From NCBI RefSeq assembly GCF_019279795.1, contig NC_056737.1, positions 1,192,833,172 to 1,192,897,171 on the forward strand: DNA of 64,000 nucleotides, in the 5' to 3' direction. This stretch comes from Protopterus annectens (taxonomy: Eukaryota > Chordata > Ceratodontiformes > Protopteridae). The translations under genes were made by a program, and so were the position numbers. Below the pieces are notes generated by a model. That model was not told the origin of the DNA and did not search any database. It saw only the letters and a program-made list of their open reading frames with translations. Positions 1-12,070 of the stretch are shown here, piece by piece; within the stretch, counting starts at the first letter, position 1; the number at the start of each line of letters is the position of its first letter.

Positions 1-3000
1 GGTACATAGCTCTCAAGTGTAGCACAATGATATGGAACATGAGGGGAAAGGTGCATAGGTAAATACCTCTCAAGTGTAGCACAGTGATATGGAACATAAG
101 GGAAAGGTGCATAGTTAAATATCTCTAAACCAATGATATGGAACATGAGGGAAAGGTGCATTGCTAAATACCTCTCAAATGTAGCACAATAATATGGAAC
201 ATGAGGGAAAGTTGTGTAAGTAAATGCCTCTCAAGTGTAACACAGTGATATGGAACATTAGGGAAAGGTGCATAGGTAAATACCTCTAAAGTGCAGCACA
301 GTGATATGGAACATGATGGAAAGGTGCATAAGTAAATACCTCTCAAGTGTAGCACAATGATATGGAACATGAGTGAATGGTGCATAGGAAAATACCTCTA
401 AAATGTAGCTCATTGATATGGAACATGATGGAAAGGTGCATAGGTAAATACCTCTCAAGTGTAGCACAGTGATATGGAACATGAGGGAAAGGTGCATTGG
501 TATATACCTCTCAAGTGTAGCACGATGATATGGATCATGAGGGAATGGTGCATAGGTAAATACCTCTCAAGTGTACCACAGTGATATGGAACATGAGGGA
601 AAGGTGCGTAGGTAAATACCTCTCAAGTGTAGCACAATGATATGGAACATGAGGGCAAGGTACGTAGGTAAACACCTCTCAAGTGTAGCACAATGATATG
701 GAGCATGATGGAAAGGTGCATAGGTAAATACCTCTCAAGTGTCGCATAATGATATGGAACATGAGGGAAAGGTGCTTAGGTAAATACCTCTCAAGTGTAG
801 CACAGTGATATTGAACATGAGGAAAAGGTGCGTAGTTAAATACCTGTCATGTGTAGCATAATGATATGGAACATGAGGGAAAGGTGCGTAGGTAAATACA
901 TGTCAAGAGTAGCACAATGATATGGAACATGAGTGAAAGGTGCGTAGGTAAATACCTCTCAAGTGTAGCTCAGTGATATGGAACATGAGGGAAAGGTGCA
1001 TAGGTAAATACATGTCAAGTGTAGCACAATGATATGGAACATGAGTGAAAGGTGCGTAGGTAAATACCTCTCAAGTGTAGCACAATGATATGGAACATGA
1101 GGGAAAGGTGCATAGGTAGATACCTGTCAAGTGTAGCACTGTCATATGGAACATGAGTGAAAGGTGCATAGGTAAATACCGCTCAAGTGTAGCACAGTGA
1201 TATGGAACATCTGGGAACGGTGCATAGGTAAATACCTGTGAAGTGTAGCACAATGATATGAAACATGAGGGAGAGGTGCATAGGTAAATACCTCTCAAGT
1301 GTAGCACAATGATATGGAACATGAGGGAAAGGTGCATATGTAAATACCTGTCAAGTGTAGCACAATGATATGGAACATGAGGGAAAGGTGCGTAGGTAAA
1401 TACCTGTCACGTGTTGCACAATGTCAGGGAACATGAGGGAAAGGTGTGGAAGTAAATAGCTGTCACATGTACCACAATGATATGGAACATGAGGAAAAGG
1501 TGCATAGGTAAATACCTCTCAATTGTAGCACAATGATATGGAACAATAGGGAAAGGTGCATAGGTAAATACCTCACAAGTATAGCAGAGTGATATGGAAC
1601 AAGAAGGAAAGATGCATAGGTAAATACTTCTCAAGTGTAGCACAATGATATGGAACATGCGGGAAAGGTGCATAGGTAAAGACCTCTCAAGTGGAGCACA
1701 GTGACATGGAACATAAGGGAAAGGTGCATAGGTAAATACCTCTCAAGTGTAGCACAATTGTATGGAACATGAGGGAAAGTGGCATATGTAAATACCTCTC
1801 AAGTGTAGCACAGTGATATGGAACATAAGGGAAAGGTGCGTAGTTAAATATCTCTAAACCAATTATATGGAACATGAGGGATAGGTGCATTGGTAAATAC
1901 CTCTCAAATGTAGCACAATATTATGGAACATGAGGGAAAGTTCTGCAGGTAAATGCCTCACAAGTGTAACACAGTGATATGGAACATTAGGGAAAGGTGC
2001 ATAGGTAAATACCTCTAAAGTGCAGCACAGTGATATGGAACATGAGGGAAAGGTGTGTAGGTAAATACTTCTCAAGTCTAGCACAGTGATATGAAACATG
2101 AGGAAAAGGTGCATAAGTAAATACCTCTCAAGTGTAGCACAATGATATGGAACATGAGGGAATGGTGCATAGGAAAATACCTCTAAAATGTAGCTCATTG
2201 ATATGGAACGTGAGGGGAAAGGTGCATAGGTAAATACCTCTTAAATGTAGCACAGTGATATGGAACATGAGGCAAAGTTGCGCAGGTAAATACCTGTCAA
2301 GTGTAGCACAATGATATGGAACATGAGGGAAAGGTGCATAGGTAAATATCTCCCAAGTGTAGCACAGTGATATGGAACATGAGGGAAAGGTTTGAGGTAA
2401 ATACCTGTCAAGTGTAGCACAGTGATATGGAACAAGAGGGAAAGGTGCATAGGTAAATACCTCTCAAGTGTAGCACAATGACATGGAACACGAGGTAAAT
2501 ACCTCTCAAGTGTAACACAGTTATATGGAAAATGAAAGAAAGGTGCATAGGTACATAGCTCTCAAGTGTAGCACAATGATATGGAACATGAGGGAAAGGT
2601 GCATAGGTAAATACCTCTCAAGTGTAGCACAGTGATATGGAACATAAGGGAAAGGTGCATAGTTAAATATCTCTAAACCAATGATATGGAACATGAGGGA
2701 AAGGTGCATTGCTAAATACCTCTCAAATGTAGCACAATAATATGGAACATGAGGGAAAGTTGTGTAGGTAAATGCCTCTCAAGTGTAACACAGTGATATG
2801 GAACATTAGGGAAAGGTGCATAGGTAAATACTTCTAAAGTGCAGCACAGTGATATGGAACATGACGGAAAGGTGCGTAGGTAAATACCTCTCAAGTGTAG
2901 CTCAGTGATATGGAACATGAGGGAAAGGTGCATAGGTAAATACATCTCAAGTGTAGCACAATGATATGGAACATGAGAGAAAGGTGCGTAGGTAAATACC

Positions 3001-3390
3001 TCTCAAGTGTAGCACAATGATATGGAACATGAGGGAAAGGTGCATAGGTAAATACCTGTCAAGTGTAGCACTGTCATATGGAACATGAGTGAAAGGTGCA
3101 TAGGTAAATACCGCTCAAGTGTAGCACAGTGATATGGAACATCTGGGAACGGTGCATAGGTAAATACCTGTCAAGTGTAGCACAATGATATGGAACATGA
3201 GGGAAAGGTGCATAGGTAAATACCTCTCAAGTGCAGCACAATGATATGGAACATGAGGGAAAGGTGCATAGCTAAATACCTCTCAAGTGTAGCACAATGA
3301 TATGGAACATGAGGGAAAGGTGCATAGGTAAATACCTCTCCAGTGTAGCACAGTGATATGGAACATGAGGGAAAGGTGCGTAGCTAAATA
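1..3390. repeat. 56-bp minisatellite array with higher-order repeats
   Basis: About 60 imperfect copies of a 56-bp unit containing the core ATATGGAACATGAGGGAAAG fill this stretch and run off the left edge of the window. Single-base variants recur in blocks. The variant run starting at base 1 (GGTACATAGCTCTC, then a shortened unit ATCTCTAAACCAATG) recurs starting at 2550, a shift of 2549 bp. A more diverged version appears near 1811-2030. This shows higher-order amplification of multi-unit blocks. Three units make 168 bp, a multiple of 3, so spurious short ORFs rich in MFHI and LCTFP occur on the minus strand; they are not genes. Confidence 0.95.
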
Positions 3391-3519
3391 CTGGGATACC
3401 GGTCTTCAAACTATTACATGCCTAGTGAATAACAAAAGGGCAGAGTCAAACTCTGTATCTTGTATTTGTGTGGCACAGATGTTCACTATTATGTTAACCC
3501 CTTATGTACACAAGAAGAG

Positions 3520-3521
<2 letters not shown>

Positions 3522-3612
<91 letters not shown>
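3522..3612. repeat. (GT)n(AT)n compound microsatellite
   Basis: About 27 GT dinucleotides are followed by about 15 AT dinucleotides and a short ACAC end. The flanking bases 3391-3521 and 3613-3908 hold no recognisable gene. Confidence 0.95.
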
Positions 3613-3614
<2 letters not shown>

Positions 3615-3906
3615 TTATACTAACTGAGATTATGTAATGCCAGAGAAAGGATACATTCCTCAATATTACCTTTCTGTAGGTTTTAATGTGCGTTTTACAT
3701 TTATCCTGAAGTACCTCTGTTAGTAAAGTATTGCCTTTGTACTCTGTTACTCTGTATGTGTCCATTAAGTATTTTATAATGTTATAATGTTATTTGTATA
3801 GTATTACCAAAGTACTCATGTACAATGCCTTACCATCATGGCCTGGGTTGTGGCTGAAATGGGCCTTCATCCCAGTTCACTTGTATGGTTAACAAATATA
3901 AAGACA

Positions 3907-3908
<2 letters not shown>

Positions 3909-3954
<46 letters not shown>
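3909..3954. repeat. (AT)n microsatellite
   Basis: About 23 perfect AT repeats lie directly against the 3' end of the minus-strand CR1 fragment that follows. Confidence 0.95.
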
Positions 3955-3955
<1 letters not shown>

Positions 3956-3956
<1 letters not shown>

Positions 3957-5650
3957 TCCAAGTCTTGCTTGAATAAGTCTAGGAATGAATTATGCTTCAC
4001 ATGGATAGAAAGTCCATTCCAGCAAATGGCGAGCCCCTGAGACATATCCTAACCCTACAGCATGTTCTATTTATGTTGCAGGCAAGGTTTATGTCTCTGG
4101 ATTGGGTGTTTTTGATGCTACTTGTTTTACAGATGTGCAACAGATCCATTAGAGCTGGATAGGAGAATACCTTGTAGACCTGGGATAGGTTGATTCTCAA
4201 CAGCTTGCAGGATACTGCATATAAGGACAAGGCAGTGAAGTGGTCTAGATAAGACTTTTTTTCCACAGCATGTTTTCTTTTTGTGAGTAATCTGTGAGTA
4301 TGCTCCAGTTGTTGTATATGCCTGGTCAGGGATATACAGAAAGGGGCACTGTAGTCAGTGATTAGTCTTATCAGAGCAGAGCAGAATACAATGGAACAAA
4401 TTTATGTTTGGATCTAGATGCCATACCCCTGCTTATAAATTGTGCAGCACAGAAGGATATCTTCACTACTGTAGATGCATTATTGTCAAATGACAAGTCC
4501 CTCTGGACATGCATTCACAAATCCCTGACCACACACGTTTTGGCATGATGTTTTAGACAATGGCTCTTATACCAGTTATTAATCTGTGTCAGGACTTTCT
4601 GGAAGATATCTGAGTCTTATGGTGATTCAATGACTGCACCCAATTTACAATCATCTGCAAACCTGGTCAGAGAAGGCCATGACATTAGCCCTGACCTCAG
4701 AGAACTAAATGCCAAACAGAAGCACCCCCAAAACTAAGTCCTGAATACCACACTAGCAACTGGTCTTTTTTGTGTAGGAAGACTCTCCTATTCTAACTTC
4801 TTGGGTCCTGCCTGTAAGCCAGCTTGTTATCCATAATGTGATACAGGGGTTTATACCTAGTTTAGTGAGTTTTCTACAATGCCTGTGTGGGGTATTGTGT
4901 CACGTGCTTTGGCCGGGTCAAGGTAAAGAGTATTCACCCATTACTTTGGTGACCTTCTCAAAGACGTTTCACTGTCTGACTAGGCAAGGCTTGCCCTTGA
5001 CAAACCTAAACTGATGTAGGTCTAATATTTGTAGGTTATCCATGCTGTAATTTAGGGCATCGATGATTATTTCTTTATAGCTTTACATATCAGGACAGTC
5101 AGACTTATAGGTTAATAATTCCTCACGTCCATGACTGGCCCTTATGCAGTAGGATGACCATTGTAGTCCTCCATTCATTTATTTATTTTATTTTATTCAT
5201 TTCACATTTGTTTACCAGGAAAGTCTGACTGGGACAGAGCTCATTTTCAGCAGAGGCCCGGGGAGAAATTCTTCAGATGCATGTCTTTCGAATGTGGGAG
5301 GAAACCGGAGCACCCAGAGGAAACCCATATGAATGCAAGGAGGACATATAGACTTGGCACAGCAGGCACCTCAACCAAGAATTGAACCAGATAATCCCTT
5401 GCTCTAAGGTGACAATGCTAACTGCTGCACCACTGCACCACCCAAAGCTGCACATTTGGCAAAAAGTCTGTTTGGAGGGTGTGATTAAATAATGTTTCTA
5501 GTGGTCCTCATAGTACAAGTTTCATGCTACTAAGGAGGTTTAGGGTGCAAATGGAGAGATGATAAATCAGCAAGCAAAGGAGAGTAGTATTGCTGAAATT
5601 GAATTCATCCTGAAGTCTTGGTGAGTATCTTCATGAAGCAGACCCTGTTT
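3956..5650 (-). mobile_element. CR1 LINE fragment, ORF2 RT to C-terminus, split by a SINE
   Basis: Read on the minus strand, the segment encodes the C-terminal part of the CR1 reverse transcriptase. It aligns by eye with the much better preserved minus-strand copy at 53920-57105. Shared blocks include LYAVSCKLLR, LMDLLHICK and RDINLACNINRTC near 4000-4260, and an EWRT-VILLHKG block near 5110-5175 matching EWRTATVVPLHKG. The sequence has many stops and shifts, so it is an old dead copy. A SINE interrupts it at about 5180-5455, and a weaker CR1 linker match continues to about 5650. It is 5'-truncated, as is usual for LINEs. The outer limits are approximate. Confidence 0.75.
5180..5455 (-). mobile_element. 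tRNA-derived SINE with L2-like LINE tail
   Basis: On the minus strand it begins with a tRNA-like head at about 5455 (GCAGTGGTGCAGCAGTTAGC, then a B-box-like GGTTCAATTC). The conserved middle seen in many fish and tetrapod SINEs follows (GGGTTTCCTCTGGGTGCTCC). It ends in CTCCCCGGGCCTCTGCTGAAAA plus an AAATA-rich tail. The same 3' end occurs without a tRNA head at 10470-10575 and 53545-53655, where it looks like the end of an L2-like LINE. The SINE therefore probably borrowed the 3' end recognised by that LINE. It sits inside the CR1 fragment. Confidence 0.75.
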
Positions 5651-6077
5651 TGTTACAAAATCTTACCAAGATGGTACTAATATATAGGCTGTATTTATAC
5701 ATATATCATGGACAGAAGTAGGTCAAAAATGAAAAATGAAAGCTGGGTGCACAAGACCCAGGATAAAAAAAAGTGCCCAATCCTGTTAGGTGCACTGGTA
5801 CCAGGACTGGAAAAAATAGTGTAGAATCCTCAAAATATAGAAACATTCCTACAATGGGGCCAAGACAAGCCCAGGGGGAGGATGGCCCCCTGTAGTAGAA
5901 GGAGGTAGCAGCCCACAAAAATCACAAAAACATGGTAGGATAAAGATGATAGAGTGGACTATTGAGGATAAGAAATAAATGTATTGTTACTATTACACAA
6001 AAAGCCCAGAATTTCCAGATACAAGATATACAAAAAACTATGAGAGAAATTAGAGGAAAGGAAAATACTTCCAAAAG
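5651..6077. other. unassigned spacer
   Basis: No coding potential or recognisable repeat is visible. It lies between two CR1 fragments of opposite orientation. Confidence 0.5.
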
Positions 6078-7035
6078 AATATGGCTGACCAAGTTTGCAG
6101 ATGACTGCAAGCTGGGTGCTGTCATAAATTCCTGTAGTGATGTGGACATTCTCCAAGAGGGTCTTAATCAGACAAATGACTGGTGTCAGAAACATGACCT
6201 CAAGCTGAATACCAAAAAATGCATCATCATCCCCTTTAGGGAGAGTGAGGTCCCCACAAATTATCACATTAATAACAATGTCCTAAGCACTCAATCAGTC
6301 ATGAGGGATTTGGGCACCCAGGTTGATAACAACCTTACTTTTGACCATGATGTTGCATCCATTGTATGCAAAGCCTTCTACATGGCCCACCTCATAAGTA
6401 AGGGTATCTCATCCGGGGACAAGGAGGTCATAACATCCCTGTATTCTTCCCTTATAAGGCCCATTATTGAGTACAATGCCCCTTTTGGCATGTATCTTGC
6501 AAAGCACATGCAGCAGCTGGAGAGACCACAGAGGTTCCTCACCAGGAGAATCCAGGGCCTCAAACATCTACTATACACAGATAGACTAAAATCCCTATCC
6601 CTCTACTCGGTTTCATACATGCTCCTCAGAGGTGACCTCTGTCTGGCATACAAGGCATTCACAGACCCCACCCTGATGAGACTGCTGCATATCCGCAAGT
6701 CAAGCTCCACTCGAGAAACCCTCAAACGCAGCCTCAATCTGGTCTGTGACATCAACAAGGCTTGTTGGCAGGATAAATTTGTGTCCAGAGACTCCCCATC
6801 TATGGAATAGACTCCTTCTCCACAGAAAGCAGAGTACCTCTTTACCCCTTTTTAACTGCAACCTGGATAACTGGATAGGAAACAGAAAATATACCCCTGG
6901 GTTTCCACCCATGTCCCTGCTGGACAGGGGCATCGGGTGCTGATTTGTCTAAACATGGGCTAAACTCTTGGCTAAGGTTAAAAGGGCCTCAGGGTCAATA
7001 GCCAAGTAACCTCCTATGATCCTGTGATCCTAAGA
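6078..7035 (+). mobile_element. 5'-truncated CR1 LINE (RT catalytic motif to 3' end)
   Basis: The copy starts abruptly at the RT block LTKFADDCKLG, which holds the FADD catalytic pair, and runs through DILQEGL, RDLGTQVD, YSSLIRPIIEYNAPFGM, QQLERPQRFLTRR and CDINKACWQD to the CR1 C-terminus. ORF2 is open to 6810 and then shifts frame near the end. The 3' UTR ends in a short CCTATGATCCTGTGATCC repeat at about 7010-7030, the CR1-type octamer 3' end. No A tail is present. The preserved reading frame over about 240 codons suggests a moderately old copy. The open frame upstream of 6078 is flanking DNA. Confidence 0.9.
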
Positions 7036-7194
7036 AGCTTCAAATAAAAATGTGTGGTCATTAATACATCTAATTTGTGAAAGACTGTATATAGACCAAG
7101 AAACTTTGATCTGTTTGGAAAAAGAAGCATCTGAGGAAGTGTGAAAATATAAACAACAAAAAGATATTTTTGAAAAGTATAAAAAAGAAATATG

Positions 7195-7860
7195 GACATG
7201 GGAAAGAAAGAAAGATTGATATGGTGCAATATTTATGCAAAGGCAAAAGCCAAATTAATCAACATAAAGAACACAACCCCAAAGATAGTTGAAGAGAAAT
7301 ACAGGCAAAGACATCCAGACATGGAAAATTTCATAATAAAAATAATAATGTCATAAAGAGGGAATGTAGAAAAGAAGATTAGTAAAGTAAAAGTTAAAAA
7401 AAAATAGAAATTGAAGTTATGGAGTCCCTGTGAAGTGAAGGATTTGGTGTAGAGGGTCTAACACAGGTTGCATCACAGCATGATGGAACAAGTCCCCAAC
7501 ATAAGAAGAAACAGGAAGATCAGGAGATATCTGAAGAAAAAGTATGGACATGGGAAAGAAAAAGAGATTTAATATGGTATAATATCTATTCAAAGGAGAA
7601 ATCAAAACTAATTAATACAAAAAGAGCAGCAACAAAGATATTTGAAGAGAAACAGACAAAGGAATCCAGACATGGAAAACTACAATACAAAAAATAAGAA
7701 GACAAAGAGAAAAAGTAGAAAAGGAGATTAGTAATGGAGAAGTTAAAGAAATAGAAATTGAGGTCATGGGGTACCTCAAAGTGAAGGATTCAGTGTAAAG
7801 AATCTAATTCAGAAAGCACCACAATAGGATAGAGCAATGGATCTCTAAATTAAGAGGAAA
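7195..7860 (+). repeat. tandem duplication in the R4/Dong 5' region
   Basis: Two adjacent diverged copies offset by about 356 bp both start with TATGGACATGGGAAAGAAA (near 7191 and 7546) and share CAGACATGGAAAA, GAAATTGA and GTGAAGGATT blocks. The 5' part of this LINE is therefore repeated head to tail. This may be an ancestral feature of the element or a local duplication. Confidence 0.7.
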
Positions 7861-8539
7861 CTAGTGGAATGGGAAGCAATTGGTCAGGTGCCATACAAAG
7901 ATATTTTGGAGTCTTCCACAGGAAACCAGTATAAATGTTCACTTGATGCTGGACAGCCAGGAAAGGAACAGGAAACTATAGAAACTCTGATGCAGTCAAT
8001 GTTGAGGAGTGATAGGCCAGTGAGTTGTCCATATGACAAGGAATGGATGACACAGGATGAAATTGTGGAGAATGCGCCACAGAAAGATGCAATAGAACTT
8101 TCTATAGAATGCCCATAGGAAATGGAAAACAAAAAATGTGCCCACAGTTTAGAAGAAAAGGACCTAAGAGAAGAGTTGCTTGATTTAATAGAGATAGATA
8201 CATTAAGATCAATGAAAGAAATAGACTGCAGAAGGTCAATAAAATCCCAACAGTCATAAGTTTGATAAAACAACTTAACACGGTAATAAGGGCTGTCCAT
8301 AGAGATCCATGCAATATAAAAGAAGTAAACAGGATATATTACTGTGCAGCGAAATTAATAACTGATAAAGTTCTACCACAAGAATGCAGGGTAGTGAGGG
8401 AAAGGAAGGGGAGAAATTGATTACCATCATGGAAGTATCGAATAGAGAAAACTATAAAAAAATTAAGACAAGAAGTGTCATGGCTAGAAGAGTATAGAAG
8501 AGGGAACAGATCAACAAAAAAATACTTAGAACGATAGAT

Positions 8540-8974
8540 GTGATAAAAGTAATGCACAGTATTAGAACAGACCAGGATCAACCATGCACTGTTGCAGATA
8601 AATTAAAAATCTCAGCACAGGTGGAAAAATTTAGAAGATACATAGATAAATATAAATTAAAAGTACAAAATAAGCAATTTATTGATGACACAAAAAAGTT
8701 TTATAGAGATTTGGGAAACAAGGTAAAAGGAATTGAAAGACCACCAAAAAATGAAGAAATAGATACATTTTGGAGAAGTACCTATGACAATCCTGTGGAA
8801 CATAACAAATACGCTAAATGGATAGAAGAAATAAAAGAAAGAATAAGTTTAAAGGTGCAGGATATGAAATGGGATGAAGTAACAGCCAGAGAGATTGAAA
8901 CAAAGTTAAGAAAAGCCTCTAATTGGAAAACCCCAGGCCCAGATGCAGTACCCAACTTCTGGTTAAAAGTATGA
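8540..8974 (+). pseudogene. R4/Dong LINE, pre-RT segment
   Basis: A 144-codon open stretch covers the region just before the RT fingers. Recognisable blocks are FIDDTKKFYRDLGNKVKG (about residues 47-64), a WRSTYDNPVEHNKYAKWI stretch and RKASNWKTPGPDAVPNFWLK at its end. The last block corresponds to the substrate-binding entry segment of R4/Dong reverse transcriptases. The frame closes after VPNFWLKV, before the RT core, so the piece could not make a working protein. It belongs to the LINE at 7036-11690. Confidence 0.7.
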
Positions 8975-9352
8975 ACATCTTTGCATGAAGATTTAGTAAT
9001 GAATAAGAACTATTTATACACTTACCCCAAACAGACACCATCCTGGCTAACAACAGGAAAAACAATGCTCCTTCTAAAGACTGAACCTGCAAGTACCCTA
9101 AATATTATAGACCAATAACTTGCCTTCTGACAACATATAAACTATACACTGGCTTTGATGCTGAATGAGTTTATAGTCATTTAGAAGAAAACTCAGTTAT
9201 GGTAAGAGAACAAAAGGGGAGTAAAAGAAAGTTATGTGGAACAAAGGATCATTTGTTGTTAAATAAGGTCATAGTGGAGAACTGTAAAAAGGGGAAGAAT
9301 TTAAGTATGGCATGGACTGACTACAAAAAAAAATTGGTAGTATTCCACATTC

Positions 9353-10055
9353 ATGGATAAAAGAGTGCTTAAAATGTATAAGATACACCCTGCACTGATT
9401 GACTACATTACAGTGACCATGAAACTATGGCAGACCATATTGCAATTAAGCCATAGTAAAATAGGAATTATTATTACAGGGATAAAAATTCAAAGGGGGA
9501 TATTCCAGGGTGACTCTTTGTCATCACTGCTTTTCTGCCTTGCCCTTAACCCATTAAGCTGTCTACTTAATAACTTAGGCCACAGCTATAATGTGGCTCC
9601 TAGAAAACAACAAAGTGTAAAGACTTCTCATCTTCTCTTTGCCAACAATTTAAAACTGTATAGCTCATCCGATGAGAAACTGAAAACACAACTGCAAGTT
9701 GTCAAAACTTTTTCAGATGATACAAAAATGTAATTTGGTCTTGATAAATGTTCAAAAGCAACTTTTCAAGCAGGGGAAACTGCAGCACCAAGAAAACATC
9801 ACTTTGGGATGGGAATGTGATATAAAAGAACTTGAGCAAGAGGGAGTGTATAAATATTTGGGAACTGATGAAGGATTAACAATAAAACATGAACAAATGC
9901 AAATAAAACTTAGTAAGGAATACTTTAGAAGACTTAAATTAATCTTAAAACCAACATTGATAACTAGGAACAAAATCCAAGCTATAAACCAATTTGCTCT
10001 TCCTGTCCTAACTTACAGCGTGACTGAATGCCCCAAAATGTGTCAGATAGATTAA
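9353..10055 (+). pseudogene. R4/Dong LINE, reverse transcriptase core
   Basis: Two overlapping open frames carry the RT palm and thumb. FQGDSLSSLLFCLALNPL is motif B. LLFANNLKLYS is motif C, where the catalytic FADD has become FANN, so both catalytic aspartates are lost. DKCSKATFQAG, YKYLGTDEG and NQFALPVLTYS match the post-catalytic and thumb blocks. The frame changes near 9730. This copy is certainly inactive. Confidence 0.75.
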
Positions 10056-10129
10056 ATAGGACAACAAGAAGGATGCTTCATGCTCACCAAATGATTTATA
10101 AAAATCAGTGCATACCAAGATTACCAGAC

Positions 10130-10575
10130 TAATTTCATCTGTTCCTGACTTTCAACATCCCTAGATCACAGGTGTACTGTGTAGTTTCACTTAGTGCATA
10201 GTACTGTGAACCAGGTGTTTAGGCCATCTTTATAGTTATGATTTCTAGTTTATGACCTTGTTTGTCTATGGAAACTTATTTTTAAATTATTCAAGCAATT
10301 CTATATTTGTTGTATACTATTTTGTTTAATTGTTTCTCAATATTCTAACCACGGTATGCTGCATCAGTTGTAAAGCTCTGATTTTTACTCCTTTTATATG
10401 TTCTATGCTCTTTGTACAACATAGCTAGGTTTATATATTTTTTATTATTTTGTATAGTTTTTTACTATGTATCTGGAGCTTTTCTCCCCGGGCCTCCACT
10501 GAAAAGGGTCACCTCGTGTCCAGCAAACTAACCCAGTAAACACATGGAAAATAAATATAAATAATAAATAAATAA
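10130..10575 (+). mobile_element. L2-like LINE 3' end inserted in the R4/Dong LINE
   Basis: The 3' part reads CTCCCCGGGCCTCCACTGAAAA followed by an AAATA/TAAA-type tail ending near 10575. The same end is seen on the minus strand at 53545-53655 and as the tail of the SINE at 5180-5455. Upstream is an AT-rich 3' UTR without an ORF. R4/Dong coding matches stop before it and resume after about 10690, so it looks like a short 5'-truncated insertion. The left boundary is uncertain. Confidence 0.55.
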
Positions 10576-11328
10576 AAACATATTCCCCATTCTGAAGATG
10601 GGCCTCCTTGAAATTGATTACATGTATTGATATGTAATTGTGGGACTCCACACATATCTGCTGAGCTCACAAGACCCAAATGCAGTGACAGTTTCAAACA
10701 TGAGTAGAATAAATCTAAGATGACTTTCCTTCTAAGGCTAGCAGAAGCATATCAGCATAAAGCCAGAATGGAAAAAACTGCAAGTAGATAGAAATCAGGC
10801 AACAACTGAATGTGCAAAAAATAAAAAAAGAAAGAATATGAGGTGAAGGACCAGATGAGAAGGCAAGAAATCTGGAAAATGCATAAATATAGTTGCAAGT
10901 ATAGAAAACTTCTGGAAGAACCTCATGTTGATCAGGAACGAATGCAGGAATAGTTAAGAAGAGGCAAATTCAAACCAAGAGATGAAAGGTTAATATTGGC
11001 CGTACAAGATAGTGGGCTACATATATGTTAGTTTACACAGTCCATTGAACATGTGGCAAAAACAGCCAAATGTAGGTTTTGTAAAACAGAATTGGAAACA
11101 GTTGCACACCTCGTTGCTGTTTGTGAAATACTAAGGGCAGAAGGACTGCATACTGAAAGTCATAATAATGTGGCAAAACTGTTGCACTGGGGATTGTGCA
11201 GACATTATGGTATTGAAGTGGCTTAAAAACATTGTAAATATGAGCCACAAAGCAACATAGAAAACTATGAAGTCTACATCACATGGGATTACCCATTACC
11301 AACAGTTCAAAAGATAGATGCTAGAAAA

Positions 11329-11622
11329 TTGGATATAATGGTCCAAGAAAAGAAGACAAAAGTAGCATTGATCATTGAAATCGCTGCACCCAGTGACTAC
11401 AGTGTCCTGCATACAGAGAGAGACAAAGTCATAAAATATCAGGATTTGCAGGCAGAAATAAGAGCAATGTGGAAGAAAGATACCCAAATAATTCCAATAC
11501 TAGTAGGAGCAACTGGACTTATAAAAAAACATCTACAGTCATATTTAGATATGTTACCAGTACATGTAACTCCATATGAACTGCGGAAGGGGTTATTACT
11601 GGGCACATTGCAGATGCTGTGA
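11329..11622 (+). pseudogene. R4/Dong LINE restriction-like endonuclease domain
   Basis: A 97-codon open frame reads LDIMVQEKKTKVALIIEIAA, then PSDYSV, KVIKYQDLQAEIRAMW and PILVGATGLI. The D at the start, E in LIIEIA and the following charged helix fit the PD-(D/E)xK restriction-like nuclease fold found at the C-terminus of R2/R4/Dong LINEs. That fold nicks target DNA for target-primed reverse transcription. The pattern is clear, but the whole element is broken upstream. The frame stops at 11622, which may be near the natural end. Confidence 0.7.
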
Positions 11623-12070
11623 AGAGCACTTTTGGCTAACATCAAAGATTGAAACAATACTAATTTCATGAACTTTAATAATACTTTGACTTAGGAAAGG
11701 GGTCCATTCCCATCATGGTATTAGAAACCCAAAAGATTTGGAGAAATTAAAAAAAAAAGCCATCCTGGAAAATTATTGGGACCATTTGATGAAGGTCTTC
11801 AGGAGCACCTTGAACTTACTCTCTAGTGATTTTTGTGGGAGATTTTAGCTTCTGGTATTTAAACCCTACATTTGAGCAGGTTTCTGCTTGTTTGCACACT
11901 GTGAAGCATTGTGCACAGCCTTGCAATTGTGCTCCATAGGAGGAAAGATAAGTTCAACAAATTTTCCCTTAGATACAGCTGCAGCACATTTGGGTAGCCC
12001 TCATCCTTAGTACATTTCTGGTCAAAGAAATACTGCTTGTGAGCTGTAAAGGACATAATACCACTACTCA

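Larger units (their letters stand above)
7036..11690 (+). mobile_element. R4/Dong-clade LINE with restriction-like endonuclease, degenerate
   Basis: A plus-strand LINE unrelated to CR1. In order it has an A-rich N-terminal region (7036-8530), a pre-RT segment (8540-8974) with FYRDLGNK and NWKTPGPDAVPNFWLK, RT motifs (9353-10055) and a C-terminal endonuclease-like domain (11329-11622). A site-specific-type C-terminal endonuclease, rather than an N-terminal APE nuclease, is the hallmark of the R2/R4/Dong group. The FYR-LG and NW-PGPD spacing is what I recall for R4/Dong members (Rex6-like in fish). Stops and shifts are frequent and an L2-like tail is inserted at about 10130-10575. The 5' limit is set only by the end of the preceding CR1. 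Confidence 0.75.

Noticed and set aside
164-2945. Series of minus-strand ORFs rich in MHLSLMFHIIVLHL
   Set aside because: They are translations of the 56-bp tandem repeat, repeated with its period and present in several frames; no start context or domain.
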